Positions 46,807 through 54,726 of a stretch of DNA of 54,726 nt are shown one piece after another; within the stretch, counting starts at the first letter, position 1; each line of letters begins with the position of its first letter. A program made the position numbers and the translations under genes. The stretch is from Microbulbifer halophilus (GTDB lineage: Bacteria > Pseudomonadota > Gammaproteobacteria > Pseudomonadales > Cellvibrionaceae). The DNA lies in assembly GCF_026183675.1 (NCBI RefSeq), contig NZ_JAPIVK010000004.1:1-54726 (forward strand), in the 5' to 3' direction. The notes under the pieces were generated by a model. The model did not search any database, was not told the origin of the DNA, and saw nothing but the letters and a program-made list of their open reading frames with translations.

Positions 46807-47682
46807 TCAGCGATTGGCCAGCTCGCGAAAGTCCCCCGCGTATTCGCGCAGGGTTTCGGCCAGGTGTTGCTGTTGCTCCGGTGTGGTGCTGGCGAGCATC
46901 TGCTCGCCCAGCGCGCGGGCTTGGCGGTGTCGCTCCTCCTGCATCTGTCGGTATTCGTCGGACCACAACTGTTGCGGGTCCAGCATCAGGTCGCGCAGCT
47001 GCGCCCGGTAATTATCGGGTTTGTTGCGCAGCAGTTCGAGAAAGCGGGCCTGCCATTTTCCGCGCTGCCGGTCTCGCAACAGCGGGTCGTAGGCAGCCCG
47101 GGAGACCCAGGTGGAGATCAGGGCTTTCTGTTTATCGGTGAGGGAGCCCAGCCAGCGCTCGCTGTGTTTGCGGATCCGCTTCCGGCGCTTCTGTTCGACT
47201 TCTTCCGGCGATTCGCGCCACTCCTCCAGTGACTCCTCGCGCTTTTCCCTGAAGTTTTCCGCCAGCTCGCTGATCTGTTCCGGCCGGAGTCTCGCCGCCA
47301 GTGGGATCAGCAGGTCGTAGAATTGAGTACTGGAGGCTTCCCAGAAACCGCGTGCCCTGTCTTCCAGCGTCTCCAGCGGCAGATCTTCCAGTTCACCTGT
47401 TTCCACCCGGTCGGCGAGTTCCATCATGGCGTCGGCGTAGCGCGGCAGTTGGGTCTGGCGGTGCCAGGCCAGGAAACTGTCGAGGGAGGCCTGTAGCTGG
47501 CGCTTCTGTTCGCGGTCCAGGTCGACATAGTCGTCCAGCTGCCAGCGCAGCCAGCGGTCCAGTTGCCCGTAGGCGAACTGGATGCTGGAGCAGCCGGCGA
47601 GCGACAGCAGTGTCGCCAGCAGCACCGTGGTGCAGAGGCTTCGGAGGCGGTGGTCCGGGGCGGGCTGGGCCGCTTGAGTCAT
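46807..47682 (-). CDS. DUF6279-type lipoprotein
   Basis: 291 residues. A signal peptide ends with lipobox LAGC followed by SSIQFAYGQLDRWLRWQLDDYV, the DUF6279 opening. The rest is helical and rich in Arg and Glu (EKREESLEEWRESPEEVEQKRRKR begins a charged helix). ATG 47682 is chosen with AGGG about nine bases upstream; ATG 47691 is possible. Function unknown; probably periplasmic or outer-membrane anchored. Confidence 0.82.
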   Translation of the reverse strand: MTQAAQPAPDHRLRSLCTTVLLATLLSLAGCSSIQFAYGQLDRWLRWQLDDYVDLDREQKRQLQASLDSFLAWHRQTQLPRYADAMMELADRVETGELEDLPLETLEDRARGFWEASSTQFYDLLIPLAARLRPEQISELAENFREKREESLEEWRESPEEVEQKRRKRIRKHSERWLGSLTDKQKALISTWVSRAAYDPLLRDRQRGKWQARFLELLRNKPDNYRAQLRDLMLDPQQLWSDEYRQMQEERHRQARALGEQMLASTTPEQQQHLAETLREYAGDFRELANR

Positions 47683-47700
47683 TCGTTGCATCCCTAGTAG

Positions 47701-47937
47701 TGAGTAACTCAAGTTTCGGGGTTCGGTTCAGGGAGCTGGAGCGGGATGCGCCTTTCTGGGACACGGCTAGGCGCCCCCGCCGTGAATACGTCCCTGTAGG
47801 CTTGTCTGCGAGGTGTCCCGGCCGCTCCAGGTATTCACGGCGCCTTCGGCCCCTCTCTCAGATAGTCCCAGAAAGGCGCACCCCGCTCCAGCTTGTGCCA
47901 CTCATAGGCGCCACTAGCTCCGAACCTTGAGTGAGTA
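47701..47937. repeat. Hairpin element B3
   Basis: Inner arms 47734-47762 and 47865-47893 differ from a perfect match at one base. Outer arms are AACTCAAGTTTCGGGGTTCG and CGAACCTTGAG. The core starts like B1 (GACACGG-CTAGGCG, GTGAATACGTCCCTGTAGGC) but the GTCTGCGAG hairpin is broken by inserted GTGTCCCGGCCGCTCCAG. It sits upstream of the lipoprotein gene. Confidence 0.85.
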
Positions 47938-48002
47938 ACCCGCCGCAATTCTGGCAGGCCGGTCCCCACAAGCATAGCCGGCGGTGCAGCGAATGCGTGG
48001 CG

Positions 48003-49325
48003 CTATTCGATCCAGACCTCGACCCGGCTGTTCTTCACCGGCGCGTGTTCGCGATTGCCGGTCAGCGGGGCGAAGGCGCCCAGTGCGAGGATGCGGCTGT
48101 CACCCAGTTCGTGTTCCCGCAGCAGGGCGCCCTGCACCTTGAGGGCGCGAAAGCGGGAGATCAGGTCAGTGATGTTGTCGTTGGATTTGCGGTCCGAGAA
48201 ACCCACCAGGGCCAGGCTGAGCTGCTGTGCGGATGTCTCCATATAGGTTTCCAGGCGGCGCAGGTCGCTGAGCGCGCGGCTGTCCAGTTCGGCGCTGCCG
48301 TCGGTAAAGCGGAAGGAGATGCTGAGGCGCTCGCCGGATTCCATCAGCTCGCGGTAGGCGGCCGGCGCGTTGGGGTAGGGGGTCATTTTCAGTGCCACTG
48401 GCGTCAGGTTGATGAAGCCCGTGTCCGCCACCAGCTTCTGCCCCTGCCGGGATTCCACGAAATGCAGGAATTCGTCCAGGTGCGGTTTGGACTGGTCCGG
48501 ACGCCGGTACAGGTAGAGGCGCCGCGTAAGGGGGAAATCTTCGGTGGCGACGATGCCGCGGTCGGGCACCACGGCGGCCAGGTTGCCCGCCTTGATGGCG
48601 ACTTTCTTCACGCCGCCGGCGTCGGCATAGGGCAGGTAGCCGATGGTGCCGGCGCCATTCAGTACCCGCCGGTGGGTCTCGGCGTTGCCGGACACCTCGC
48701 GCACCCCGCGCGCCGCCGGGCGGCTGCCGCCGAAGACCTCGTTGTCGAAGGTGGCGCGGGTGCCGGATTCGATATCCCGGTGCAGTGGCCGGATCGGCAG
48801 GTCGGCGCCGCCGAGCTCGCTCCAGTTGCGGATTTTGCCGCTGTAAAGGCGACCCAGTTGGTCGATGGTCAGTTGTGACACGGGATTGTCCGGGTGTACA
48901 GCCACCACCAGCGCGTCCAGCCCGATCACGTGTTCCGCCTCGGTGCCGGCGAGGTTGCCGAAGCGCTCGAGCATCTCCACTTCCCCGGGCCTTATCTTGC
49001 GCGAGGCCATACCGATATCCGCGCTGCCGCTGTCGAGCGCCTTGAAGCCGGTGCTGGAGCCCAGGGCGACGATCGGCACTTCCACGGGCTGCCCCGACAG
49101 CCGCGCGCTGATCCAGTGCCGCTCGCCGGCGCTGCGCTGTTCGATATCAGAGGCGTCGAGGCTCTGCAGATAGCCCTTCACCAGCCGCGGTGCCAGTTCC
49201 GCACCGATGGTGTTTGAACCGGTCATCCGGAACAGCGTCGTCGATTCCTGTGCCTGTACCGGCGCCGCCAGTAACTGGCCCCACAACAACGCAGCCACTA
49301 GACTGCGTATCCACAAGCCTTCCAT
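48003..49325 (-). CDS. PstS-like substrate-binding protein fused to OmpA domain
   Basis: 440 residues. A signal peptide ending VQAQE is followed by a phosphate-binding-protein-like domain (about 30-320) with FRMTGSNTIG, ADIGMASRKI and NGAGTIGYLPYADAGG. A C-terminal OmpA domain (about 335-440) has FRFTDGSAELDSRALSDLRRL and SDRKSNDNITDLISRFRA. Such fusions could hold a ligand-binding domain to the cell wall. ATG 49325 has GAGG nine bases upstream. Divergent from the nag operon by 396 bases; no pst transporter genes are nearby. Confidence 0.85.
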   Translation of the reverse strand: MEGLWIRSLVAALLWGQLLAAPVQAQESTTLFRMTGSNTIGAELAPRLVKGYLQSLDASDIEQRSAGERHWISARLSGQPVEVPIVALGSSTGFKALDSGSADIGMASRKIRPGEVEMLERFGNLAGTEAEHVIGLDALVVAVHPDNPVSQLTIDQLGRLYSGKIRNWSELGGADLPIRPLHRDIESGTRATFDNEVFGGSRPAARGVREVSGNAETHRRVLNGAGTIGYLPYADAGGVKKVAIKAGNLAAVVPDRGIVATEDFPLTRRLYLYRRPDQSKPHLDEFLHFVESRQGQKLVADTGFINLTPVALKMTPYPNAPAAYRELMESGERLSISFRFTDGSAELDSRALSDLRRLETYMETSAQQLSLALVGFSDRKSNDNITDLISRFRALKVQGALLREHELGDSRILALGAFAPLTGNREHAPVKNSRVEVWIE

Positions 49326-49577
49326 ATCTCGTGACCTCAATAGTGTGTCCACGGGTTGGACTTCCCGGCATTCCGGACTGTGCGGACGTGAGACGCGGCG
49401 CACAGTCTGAAGTGGAAGCTTTATCGCAGAAAAGTGTGACGCGAGTATTGCAAACAGGTGTTGTGCTTTCGCTCTGGTGCTGCCTGGCTGTGAACCCGGT
49501 GTTCGCGATAGAGGTGTTCGAAATTTGTACAGATTGGGGGTGTCTGCGCCCGCGGGTGGAATTTTTTCCGGAAATGG

Positions 49578-49619
49578 GATGACAACGCTGTCATTCGTCC
49601 TGTAGTATCCCTCAAATAT
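49578..49619 (+). promoter_or_regulatory. NagR-type operator and overlapping promoter of the nag operon
   Basis: GATGACAACGCTGTCATT (49578-49595) matches 17 of 18 positions of AATGACARCGYTGTCATT, the NagR operator. The right half CTGTCA can be a -35, with an 18-base spacer to TCAAAT (49612-49617). This is the same operator-promoter geometry as at the chitinase gene. The 396-bp gap holds no gene. Confidence 0.78.
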
Positions 49620-49721
49620 TGGCACTGGCGCCCCTCGCGCGCCGATCGGGCCCGGTGGGGAAATCGTGTGGGAAGCCCGGTGAAGACACATAACAATACA
49701 AAATCTTAGAGGCCGGTACAG

Positions 49722-50666
49722 ATGGTTGCTTTGAGAGACAGGGACATTCTATTTATTGGTATCGATGGCGGCGGCAGCAAATGTCGCGCCTCTATCGTCG
49801 ATGCCGACAATCGACTTCTCGGGAGCGGTGTTGCCGGTCCCGCCAACCCGCTGCACGGTTACGCCCAGACGATCGATTCCATCGCCCGCTCCGCAGCGCT
49901 GGCCCTGGCCGATGCCAGGCTGTCGCCGGAGATCCTGGGTGAGCTGGTTGCCGGCGTCGGCCTGGCCGGCGTGAATATGCCGCGCCTCTACAATGAAATG
50001 GCCTCCTGGGCCCATCCCTTCAGGAAGATGTATCTCACTACCGATCAGCATTCCGCCTGTCTCGGCGCCCACCGCGGTGGCGACGGCGCCGTGATCATCG
50101 CCGGTACCGGTTCCGTCGGTTACAGCTGGGTGAACGGCAAGAGCACGCTGATTGGCGGCCACGGCTTCCCCCATGGGGACAAGGGCAGCGGCGCCTGGAT
50201 GGGCATGGAGGCGGTGAAGTACCTGCTGATGGCCCTCGATGGTCTTGCGGAGGATTCCGGGCTGAAGGGCGAGTTGCTCGAGGTGCTGGAGAGTCGTACT
50301 GCCAACGAGGTTTTCGAAAAGATCGGCGGCAAGTCCTCCAGCCACTACGCGCGCCTGGCGGTGCCGGTGATCGAGTGCGCCGAGGCGGGCGATCCGGTGG
50401 CGGCGGCGATTGTCCGCGACGGCGCCGCCTATATCAGCGATCTGGCCGACAAACTGCTGGAGCTGAAGCCGCCGCGGTTGTCGATGATCGGCGGCCTGGC
50501 GCCGCGACTGCGCCCCTGGCTGGCGCCACACGTGCTGGATCACCTGTCGGAGCCGCTGGATGCGCCCGAATACGGCTGTGTGTATTTCGCGCAGCAGTCT
50601 CTGGCGAAGGAGGCCGGCGGGATTCCGGTGGCGAAGAAAGCCGACAGCAAAGCACTCTACGGATAA
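49722..50666 (+). CDS. nagK: N-acetylglucosamine/glucosamine kinase (BadF type)
   Basis: 314 residues of the BadF/BadG/BcrA/BcrD ATPase family. GIDGGGSKCRASIVD and IIAGTGSVGYSW are the phosphate-binding loops, and MIGGLAPRLRPW the adenosine motif. In Shewanella and Xanthomonas nag loci the kinase of this family phosphorylates imported GlcNAc, which fits a transporter that does not phosphorylate (NagP) in the same operon. GAGG lies nine bases before the ATG. First gene of the operon, 16 bases from the next. Confidence 0.88.
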   Translation: MVALRDRDILFIGIDGGGSKCRASIVDADNRLLGSGVAGPANPLHGYAQTIDSIARSAALALADARLSPEILGELVAGVGLAGVNMPRLYNEMASWAHPFRKMYLTTDQHSACLGAHRGGDGAVIIAGTGSVGYSWVNGKSTLIGGHGFPHGDKGSGAWMGMEAVKYLLMALDGLAEDSGLKGELLEVLESRTANEVFEKIGGKSSSHYARLAVPVIECAEAGDPVAAAIVRDGAAYISDLADKLLELKPPRLSMIGGLAPRLRPWLAPHVLDHLSEPLDAPEYGCVYFAQQSLAKEAGGIPVAKKADSKALYG

Positions 50667-50682
50667 CGGAAGCAGAGATTCT

Positions 50683-51726
50683 ATGACCGCAGCAACCCCC
50701 GCCGGGGCAACACAGGTAGACAGCGCCATGGTCACCACCGTGATGGAAACCGAGGCCCGCGAGGCGCCCGAGCGCATCGACGGGCAACTGCAGGCCAACG
50801 CCGAGATCATGGCGAAGCTGGGCGAGCGGCTGCGCCGCGAACCGCCGAAATTCGCGATGATTGTCGGTCGCGGTTCCTCGGATCACGCCGGCGTCTTCGC
50901 CAAGTACCTGATCGAGATCGAGACCGGCGTTCCGACCTTCGCCGCGGCGCCGTCCGTCTCCAGCGTCTACGGGCGCACACTGAAGCTGGACGGGGCGCTG
51001 GTGATCGTGATTTCCCAGTCCGGTCGCAGCCCGGACATCCTCGCCCAGGCGCGCATGGCCAAAGAGGCGGGCGCCTACACCGTGGCGCTGGTCAACGACG
51101 AATCGGCGCCGATCAAGGATATCGTCGACCAGACAGTGCCACTGAAAGCCGGCCCGGAAAAAGCCGTGGCCGCCACCAAGAGCTACCTGGCGACCCTTGC
51201 CGCGGTACTGCAACTGGTCGCCAACTGGACCGACGACAGGGCACTGCTGGAGGCGGTGGACAAGCTGCCTCAGACCCTGCGCGACGCGGTGGCGGCCGAC
51301 ACCCAGCTGCGCCCGGAAGACCTGGCGGCGGTAAAGAACCTGGTGGTGCTGGGGCGCGGCCCCGGCTACGGCATTACCCGCGAACTGGCGCTGAAGCTGA
51401 AAGAGGTCTGCAATATTCACGCGGAATCCTTCTCCAGCGCGGAATTCCTGCACGGCCCGGTGACGTTGGTGGAACAGAAGCTCACCGTGATCAATGTGCC
51501 GATCGAAGACGAGTCCTTCGAGGCCCACAGCGAGCAGATCGCCGATATCATCCGCCGCGGCGGCACCCTGGTGAACCTGCATGTGCCGAGCAAGGGCGTG
51601 CACCCGCGCGTGGCACCGCTGGCGCTGTTACAGCGTTTCTATATCGATGTGGCCCACGTGGCAGTCAGCCGCGGTATCAATCCGGACGAGCCGGCGGGCC
51701 TGAAGAAAGTCACCCAGACACTTTGA
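50683..51726 (+). CDS. nagB-II: Glucosamine-6-phosphate deaminase, SIS type (NagB-II)
   Basis: 347 residues with two SIS domains, as in NagB-II, an isofunctional replacement of NagB related to the isomerase half of GlmS. FAMIVGRGSSDHAG and ISQSGRSPD lie in the first SIS domain; VVLGRGPGYGITRELALKLKEV and AESFSSAEFLHGP in the second. It converts glucosamine-6-phosphate to fructose-6-phosphate and ammonia. The start at 50683 has a poor ribosome site; a frame open further up would overlap nagK. Confidence 0.9.
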   Translation: MTAATPAGATQVDSAMVTTVMETEAREAPERIDGQLQANAEIMAKLGERLRREPPKFAMIVGRGSSDHAGVFAKYLIEIETGVPTFAAAPSVSSVYGRTLKLDGALVIVISQSGRSPDILAQARMAKEAGAYTVALVNDESAPIKDIVDQTVPLKAGPEKAVAATKSYLATLAAVLQLVANWTDDRALLEAVDKLPQTLRDAVAADTQLRPEDLAAVKNLVVLGRGPGYGITRELALKLKEVCNIHAESFSSAEFLHGPVTLVEQKLTVINVPIEDESFEAHSEQIADIIRRGGTLVNLHVPSKGVHPRVAPLALLQRFYIDVAHVAVSRGINPDEPAGLKKVTQTL

Positions 51727-51747
51727 TTGCCGGTAGTGGAGACTGAC

Positions 51748-52875
51748 GTGGCGCGCATATTCATTGCGGAACAGCTTTTTGACGGCGAGCGGCTCCACCG
51801 CGATATTCCGCTGGCCATCGACGATCGCGGCCGTATCGAATCCGTCGGCGGCGACGCGCCGGCCGATGCCGAGAGATTGGGCGGACTGCTGGCGCCGGGC
51901 CTGGTGGATGTGCAGGTCAACGGTGGCGGCGGTGTGCTGTTCAACAACGATCCCAGCGTGCACGCGCTGGAAAAAATGAGCGGCGCCCACGCCCGTTTCG
52001 GCACCACTGGTTTCATGCCCACGCTGATCACCGATCGGCTGGACGTGATGCAGACGGCCGCCGACGCGGTCAGTGCGGCATTGCACGAAGGTGTGCCGGG
52101 TGTGCTGGGGGTGCACTTCGAGGGGCCGCACCTGAGCGCGCCCAAGAAGGGCACCCACGAAGAGAAATTTATCCGCCCGCTCAGCGACGACGAGCTGGCC
52201 CTCTACGCGCGCGACGACCTGGGGCTCAAGATGGTGACCCTGGCGCCGGAGAATGTGGCGGCCGGGGATATCCGCAGGTTGGTGGACCTGGGCGTGAAGG
52301 TATGCCTGGGTCATTCCAATGCCGATGGCGCTACTGCAGCCGCGGCGGTCGATGCAGGGGCGCGCGGTTTTACACATCTGTACAACGCCATGTCGCCGCT
52401 GCATTCCCGCGAGCCGGGCATGGTGGGCACGGCGCTGATCCGCGACGAAGCCTGGTGCGGCCTGATTGCCGACGGCCACCATGTCTGTGCCGAGGCCATG
52501 ACACTGGCGCTGAAGGCCAAACCGCGCGGCAAGGTGATGCTGGTGAGCGACGCCATGTCGCTGGTGGGCAGTGAGGAAACGAGCTTCCCGCTGTTTGATC
52601 GCCTGGTGACGAAGCAGGGCGACAAGCTGACCTCCACCACCGGCGAGCTGGCCGGTTCGCACCTGGACATGATTGCCGCGGTGCGCAATATCCGCGACTG
52701 GTGTGGGGTGGAAATCACCGAGGCGCTGCGCATGGGGGGGCTTTACCCGGCGCAATTTCTGGGCACGGACGCCGGGCGCATTAAGGCTGGAGACAGCGCG
52801 GATCTGATTCTGCTGAACGAGGAATTACAGGTTCAAAAAACCTGGGTTGACGGTAGGGAAGTTTTTGCAGTGTAG
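51748..52875 (+). CDS. nagA: N-acetylglucosamine-6-phosphate deacetylase
   Basis: 375 residues, amidohydrolase fold. LLAPGLVDVQVNGGGGVLFN begins the barrel; GVHFEGPHLS holds the metal-binding Glu, LGHSNADGATA and FTHLYNAMSP the His ligands, and VSDAMS the catalytic Asp. GTG 51748 is used because GGAGA lies five bases upstream and the gap to nagB-II is 21 bases. It supplies glucosamine-6-phosphate for the deaminase. Confidence 0.93.
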   Translation: MARIFIAEQLFDGERLHRDIPLAIDDRGRIESVGGDAPADAERLGGLLAPGLVDVQVNGGGGVLFNNDPSVHALEKMSGAHARFGTTGFMPTLITDRLDVMQTAADAVSAALHEGVPGVLGVHFEGPHLSAPKKGTHEEKFIRPLSDDELALYARDDLGLKMVTLAPENVAAGDIRRLVDLGVKVCLGHSNADGATAAAAVDAGARGFTHLYNAMSPLHSREPGMVGTALIRDEAWCGLIADGHHVCAEAMTLALKAKPRGKVMLVSDAMSLVGSEETSFPLFDRLVTKQGDKLTSTTGELAGSHLDMIAAVRNIRDWCGVEITEALRMGGLYPAQFLGTDAGRIKAGDSADLILLNEELQVQKTWVDGREVFAV

Positions 52876-52896
52876 GAACCTGAAAGCAGGCTCCTG
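52872..52896. repeat. Minimal GTAGGA hairpin between nagA and nagP
   Basis: Stem GGAACCTG-AAA-GCAGGCTCC, with paired CCTG/CAGG core and GGA/TCC. It is the closed form of the ends at 34717-34835. It overlaps the nagA stop and may lower nagP expression relative to nagA. Confidence 0.6.
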
Positions 52897-52927
52897 CAGA
52901 AGACTATAACGATAAAAGGTGCTCCTG

Positions 52928-54265
52928 ATGGATACTGCCGCTATTGACGAAAAAAACCGGGCCGAGGCCAAAGGCAGCCTGGTGCCGATGCTGATTATCG
53001 GCATGCTGTTTTTTATTTTCGGTTTTGTGACCTGGTTGAACGGCTCGCTGATTCCGTTCCTGCGCATTCTCTGCGACCTGAATGACTTCCAGGCACTGTT
53101 CGTAACCTTTGCCTTCTATATTGCCTATACGGTGATGGCCCTGCCGATGTCGTTCATTCTCAGTCGCACCGGCTACAAGGATGGCATGGCGATCGGCCTC
53201 GGTATCATGGCCGTGGCGGCACTGGTCTTTATTCCCGCCGCGCAGACCGGCAGCTACCCGGTCTTTCTGCTGGGCCTGTTCGGCCTCGGCGCCGGCCTGA
53301 CGATTCTGCAGACGGCCTCGAACCCCTACGTAGTGAGAGTAGGGCCACCGGAGAGCGCCGCCACCCGCATCGCGATCATGGGCATCCTGAACAAGGGCGC
53401 CGGGGTGCTGGCGCCGATGGTGTTTACCGCGCTGGTACTGTCCGGCCTGGCCGACTTCAATACCGAGGCCATCGCCAAGCTGGGTGAAGCGGAGCGCGAA
53501 GCCAAGCTGGATGACGTGGCCGGCCGCCTGGTGATGCCCTATATCTACATGTCGGCCCTGCTGGTGCTGCTGCTGGCGCTGGTGAAATTTTCCGGCCTGC
53601 CGACGATCGAGGAAGAGAAGTCCGAAGACAGCGAAAGCAAATCCGGCATCCTGCAGTTCCCGCAGGCGGTGCTGGGTGCCGTGGCACTCTTCTCCTATGT
53701 CGGCGTCGAGGTGATTGCCGGCGATACCATCGGTCTCTACGGCGAGCGCCTGGGTGTGGCCAACTTCTCTTCGCTGACGTCCTACACCATGGTTTTCATG
53801 GTGATCGGCTACCTGATCGGTATCTTCAGTATTCCCCGCCTGATCAGCCAGCAGCAGGCGCTGCTGGGGTCGGGGATTGCCGGCAGCCTGTGTGTTTTCG
53901 GTGTGCTGTTCGGCTCCAGCGAAAGCACCGCAATCGCCGGCGCGCTATGGGGCTGGGCGGGCATCCCGGTGGTTCCCGACACGGTCGCTTTCGTCGCGCT
54001 GATGGGGCTGGCACACGCGCTGGTATGGCCTGCCATCTGGCCGCTGGCGCTGGAGGGGCTGGGCAAATTCACCGCGCAGGGTTCCGCGCTGCTGATCATG
54101 GGCATTGCCGGCGGTGCCGTTATTCCCCTGGCCTTCGGCAAGGTTGCCGAGGTGGCCGACGCCACGGTGACCGGCTACTGGGTCGCCCTGCCCAGCTATC
54201 TGTTTATCCTCTTCTACGCTCTCAAGGGGCACAAACTGCGCAGCTGGCAGGGCAGTGGGCAGTGA
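52928..54265 (+). CDS. nagP: N-acetylglucosamine permease (FucP-type MFS)
   Basis: 445 residues with about 12 helices. FGFVTWLNGSLIPFL and the loop QTASNPYVVRVGP place it in the FucP/GlcP sugar:proton symporter group, to which NagP belongs. Linkage to nagK, nagB-II and nagA, plus a shared NagR-type operator, gives the substrate. ATG 52928 is used with AAGG about nine bases upstream. It ends the operon, followed by a clear terminator. Confidence 0.9.
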   Translation: MDTAAIDEKNRAEAKGSLVPMLIIGMLFFIFGFVTWLNGSLIPFLRILCDLNDFQALFVTFAFYIAYTVMALPMSFILSRTGYKDGMAIGLGIMAVAALVFIPAAQTGSYPVFLLGLFGLGAGLTILQTASNPYVVRVGPPESAATRIAIMGILNKGAGVLAPMVFTALVLSGLADFNTEAIAKLGEAEREAKLDDVAGRLVMPYIYMSALLVLLLALVKFSGLPTIEEEKSEDSESKSGILQFPQAVLGAVALFSYVGVEVIAGDTIGLYGERLGVANFSSLTSYTMVFMVIGYLIGIFSIPRLISQQQALLGSGIAGSLCVFGVLFGSSESTAIAGALWGWAGIPVVPDTVAFVALMGLAHALVWPAIWPLALEGLGKFTAQGSALLIMGIAGGAVIPLAFGKVAEVADATVTGYWVALPSYLFILFYALKGHKLRSWQGSGQ

Positions 54266-54367
54266 TCGACCGGGCGGCCCGCCGATGGCGGCGCTGCCCG
54301 GCTCCCCGGGCATTTCACAATCTGGCTTGAATTATTCTGTTGTTTTCTCTTTGGTTCTCGTCATCTT

Positions 54368-54392
54368 CGCCCTCCTTTGTGAGGGCTTTTTT
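54368..54392 (+). terminator. Rho-independent terminator of the nag operon
   Basis: Stem GCCCTC/GAGGGC with loop CTTTGT and a run of seven or so T. About 100 bases after the nagP stop. Confidence 0.88.
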
Positions 54393-54481
54393 TCGTGCGG
54401 AATGCGGAATGGTCACGGATCGGATATTCCGCGTTGATGAGACGCGCCCTGCCCGAAAAGAACATCGAGGTCAGATATGAA

Positions 54482-54628
54482 GGCCCTGCTGCCGGGGGCT
54501 GTTTGGGAAACGATTAACTCGGGACATCCATGTCCCTCGCCCTTCGGGCGCCTTCGGCGTCCAAATCAGCTGTCCTGCCGATTTGTGCCGATGAGGCTGT
54601 TGAGCAAACAGCCCCCGGCAGCGGGGCC
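54482..54628. repeat. Hairpin element A4 with the four-hairpin module
   Basis: A-type arms 54482-54505 and 54605-54628. The inside, read on this strand, is GGGACAT-CC-ATGTCCC (54521-54536), CGCCC-TTC-GGGCG, CGCC-TTC-GGCG and CAAATCAGC-TGTCCT-GCCGATTTG (54562-54585, one mismatch). Outer phrases AATGGTCACGGAYCGG...ATTCCGC occur both before (about 54407) and after (54674-54703). The last 460 bases of the window hold no gene. Confidence 0.85.
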
Positions 54629-54726
54629 GTCCCGGTATCTGCTTAAGGGGGCTGAGTTTAAACGCGAAATGATGAATGGTCACGGACCGGGCATTCCGCA
54701 TTCTTCATTCGTCGCTCATCACTTCA

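Noticed and set aside
49190..49582. A 130-residue open frame in the gap before the nag operon
   Set aside because: It overlaps the start of the PstS-OmpA gene and runs into the NagR-type operator; the hydrophobic end does not form a proper domain.

Overview
The window looks like the chromosome of a GC-rich marine gammaproteobacterium, most likely Microbulbifer or a close relative in the Cellvibrionales. This is inferred from conserved gene blocks (leuS-lptE-holA and lnt-corC-ybeY-phoH-miaB), secreted polysaccharide-degrading enzymes (GH18 chitinase, PL1 pectate lyase), an Alteromonadales/Cellvibrionales-type N-acetylglucosamine operon, and intergenic spaces packed with hairpin repeats. I see no rRNA, tRNA, CRISPR array, transposase, integrase or phage gene.

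Layout. 0-2.5 kb: the 3' end of a thioesterase (probably the last domain of a nonribosomal peptide synthetase) and a cyclic-peptide/siderophore-type ABC exporter. 2.7-8.5 kb: a hypothetical gene, two tandem outer-membrane phospholipase A genes, a NUDIX hydrolase and an Orn/Lys/Arg decarboxylase. 8.5-8.9 kb: two long palindromic repeats. 8.9-12.6 kb: an AraC regulator divergent from an SDR and an alpha/beta hydrolase, then a DUF815 ATPase. 12.7-17.9 kb: an iron-uptake locus (short AraC regulator, Fur-like site, TonB-dependent receptor, two small membrane proteins, PepSY protein). 17.9-21.4 kb: ThuA, YbaN, SirB and an AidB-like acyl-CoA dehydrogenase. 21.6-24.5 kb: convergent chitinase and pectate lyase. 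25-39 kb: housekeeping genes, mostly on the minus strand. 39.2-44.7 kb: DUF1820, an unrecognised two-gene membrane system, a metallophosphoesterase and an OlsF-like double acyltransferase. 45-49.3 kb: a class Ic aminotransferase, a DUF6279 lipoprotein and a PstS-OmpA fusion. 49.7-54.3 kb: the nagK-nagB-II-nagA-nagP operon.

How the genes work together. The chitinase promoter and the nag operon promoter carry near-identical palindromes with the core TGACARCGYTGTCA, matching the NagR (LacI family) operator. This ties extracellular chitin cleavage to GlcNAc uptake, phosphorylation, deacetylation and deamination. The peptide exporter and the TonB receptor locus may serve the same siderophore, though they lie about 10 kb apart.

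The most unusual content is intergenic. At least ten hairpin elements are built from a small set of interchangeable parts. One part, a run of consecutive hairpins, occurs four times; two of its stems differ in sequence between copies while keeping their base pairing. The second item worth pursuing is the overlapping gene pair at 39.9-42.1 kb: a four-helix, coiled-coil membrane protein with a membrane-anchored, degenerate von Willebrand A-like protein.
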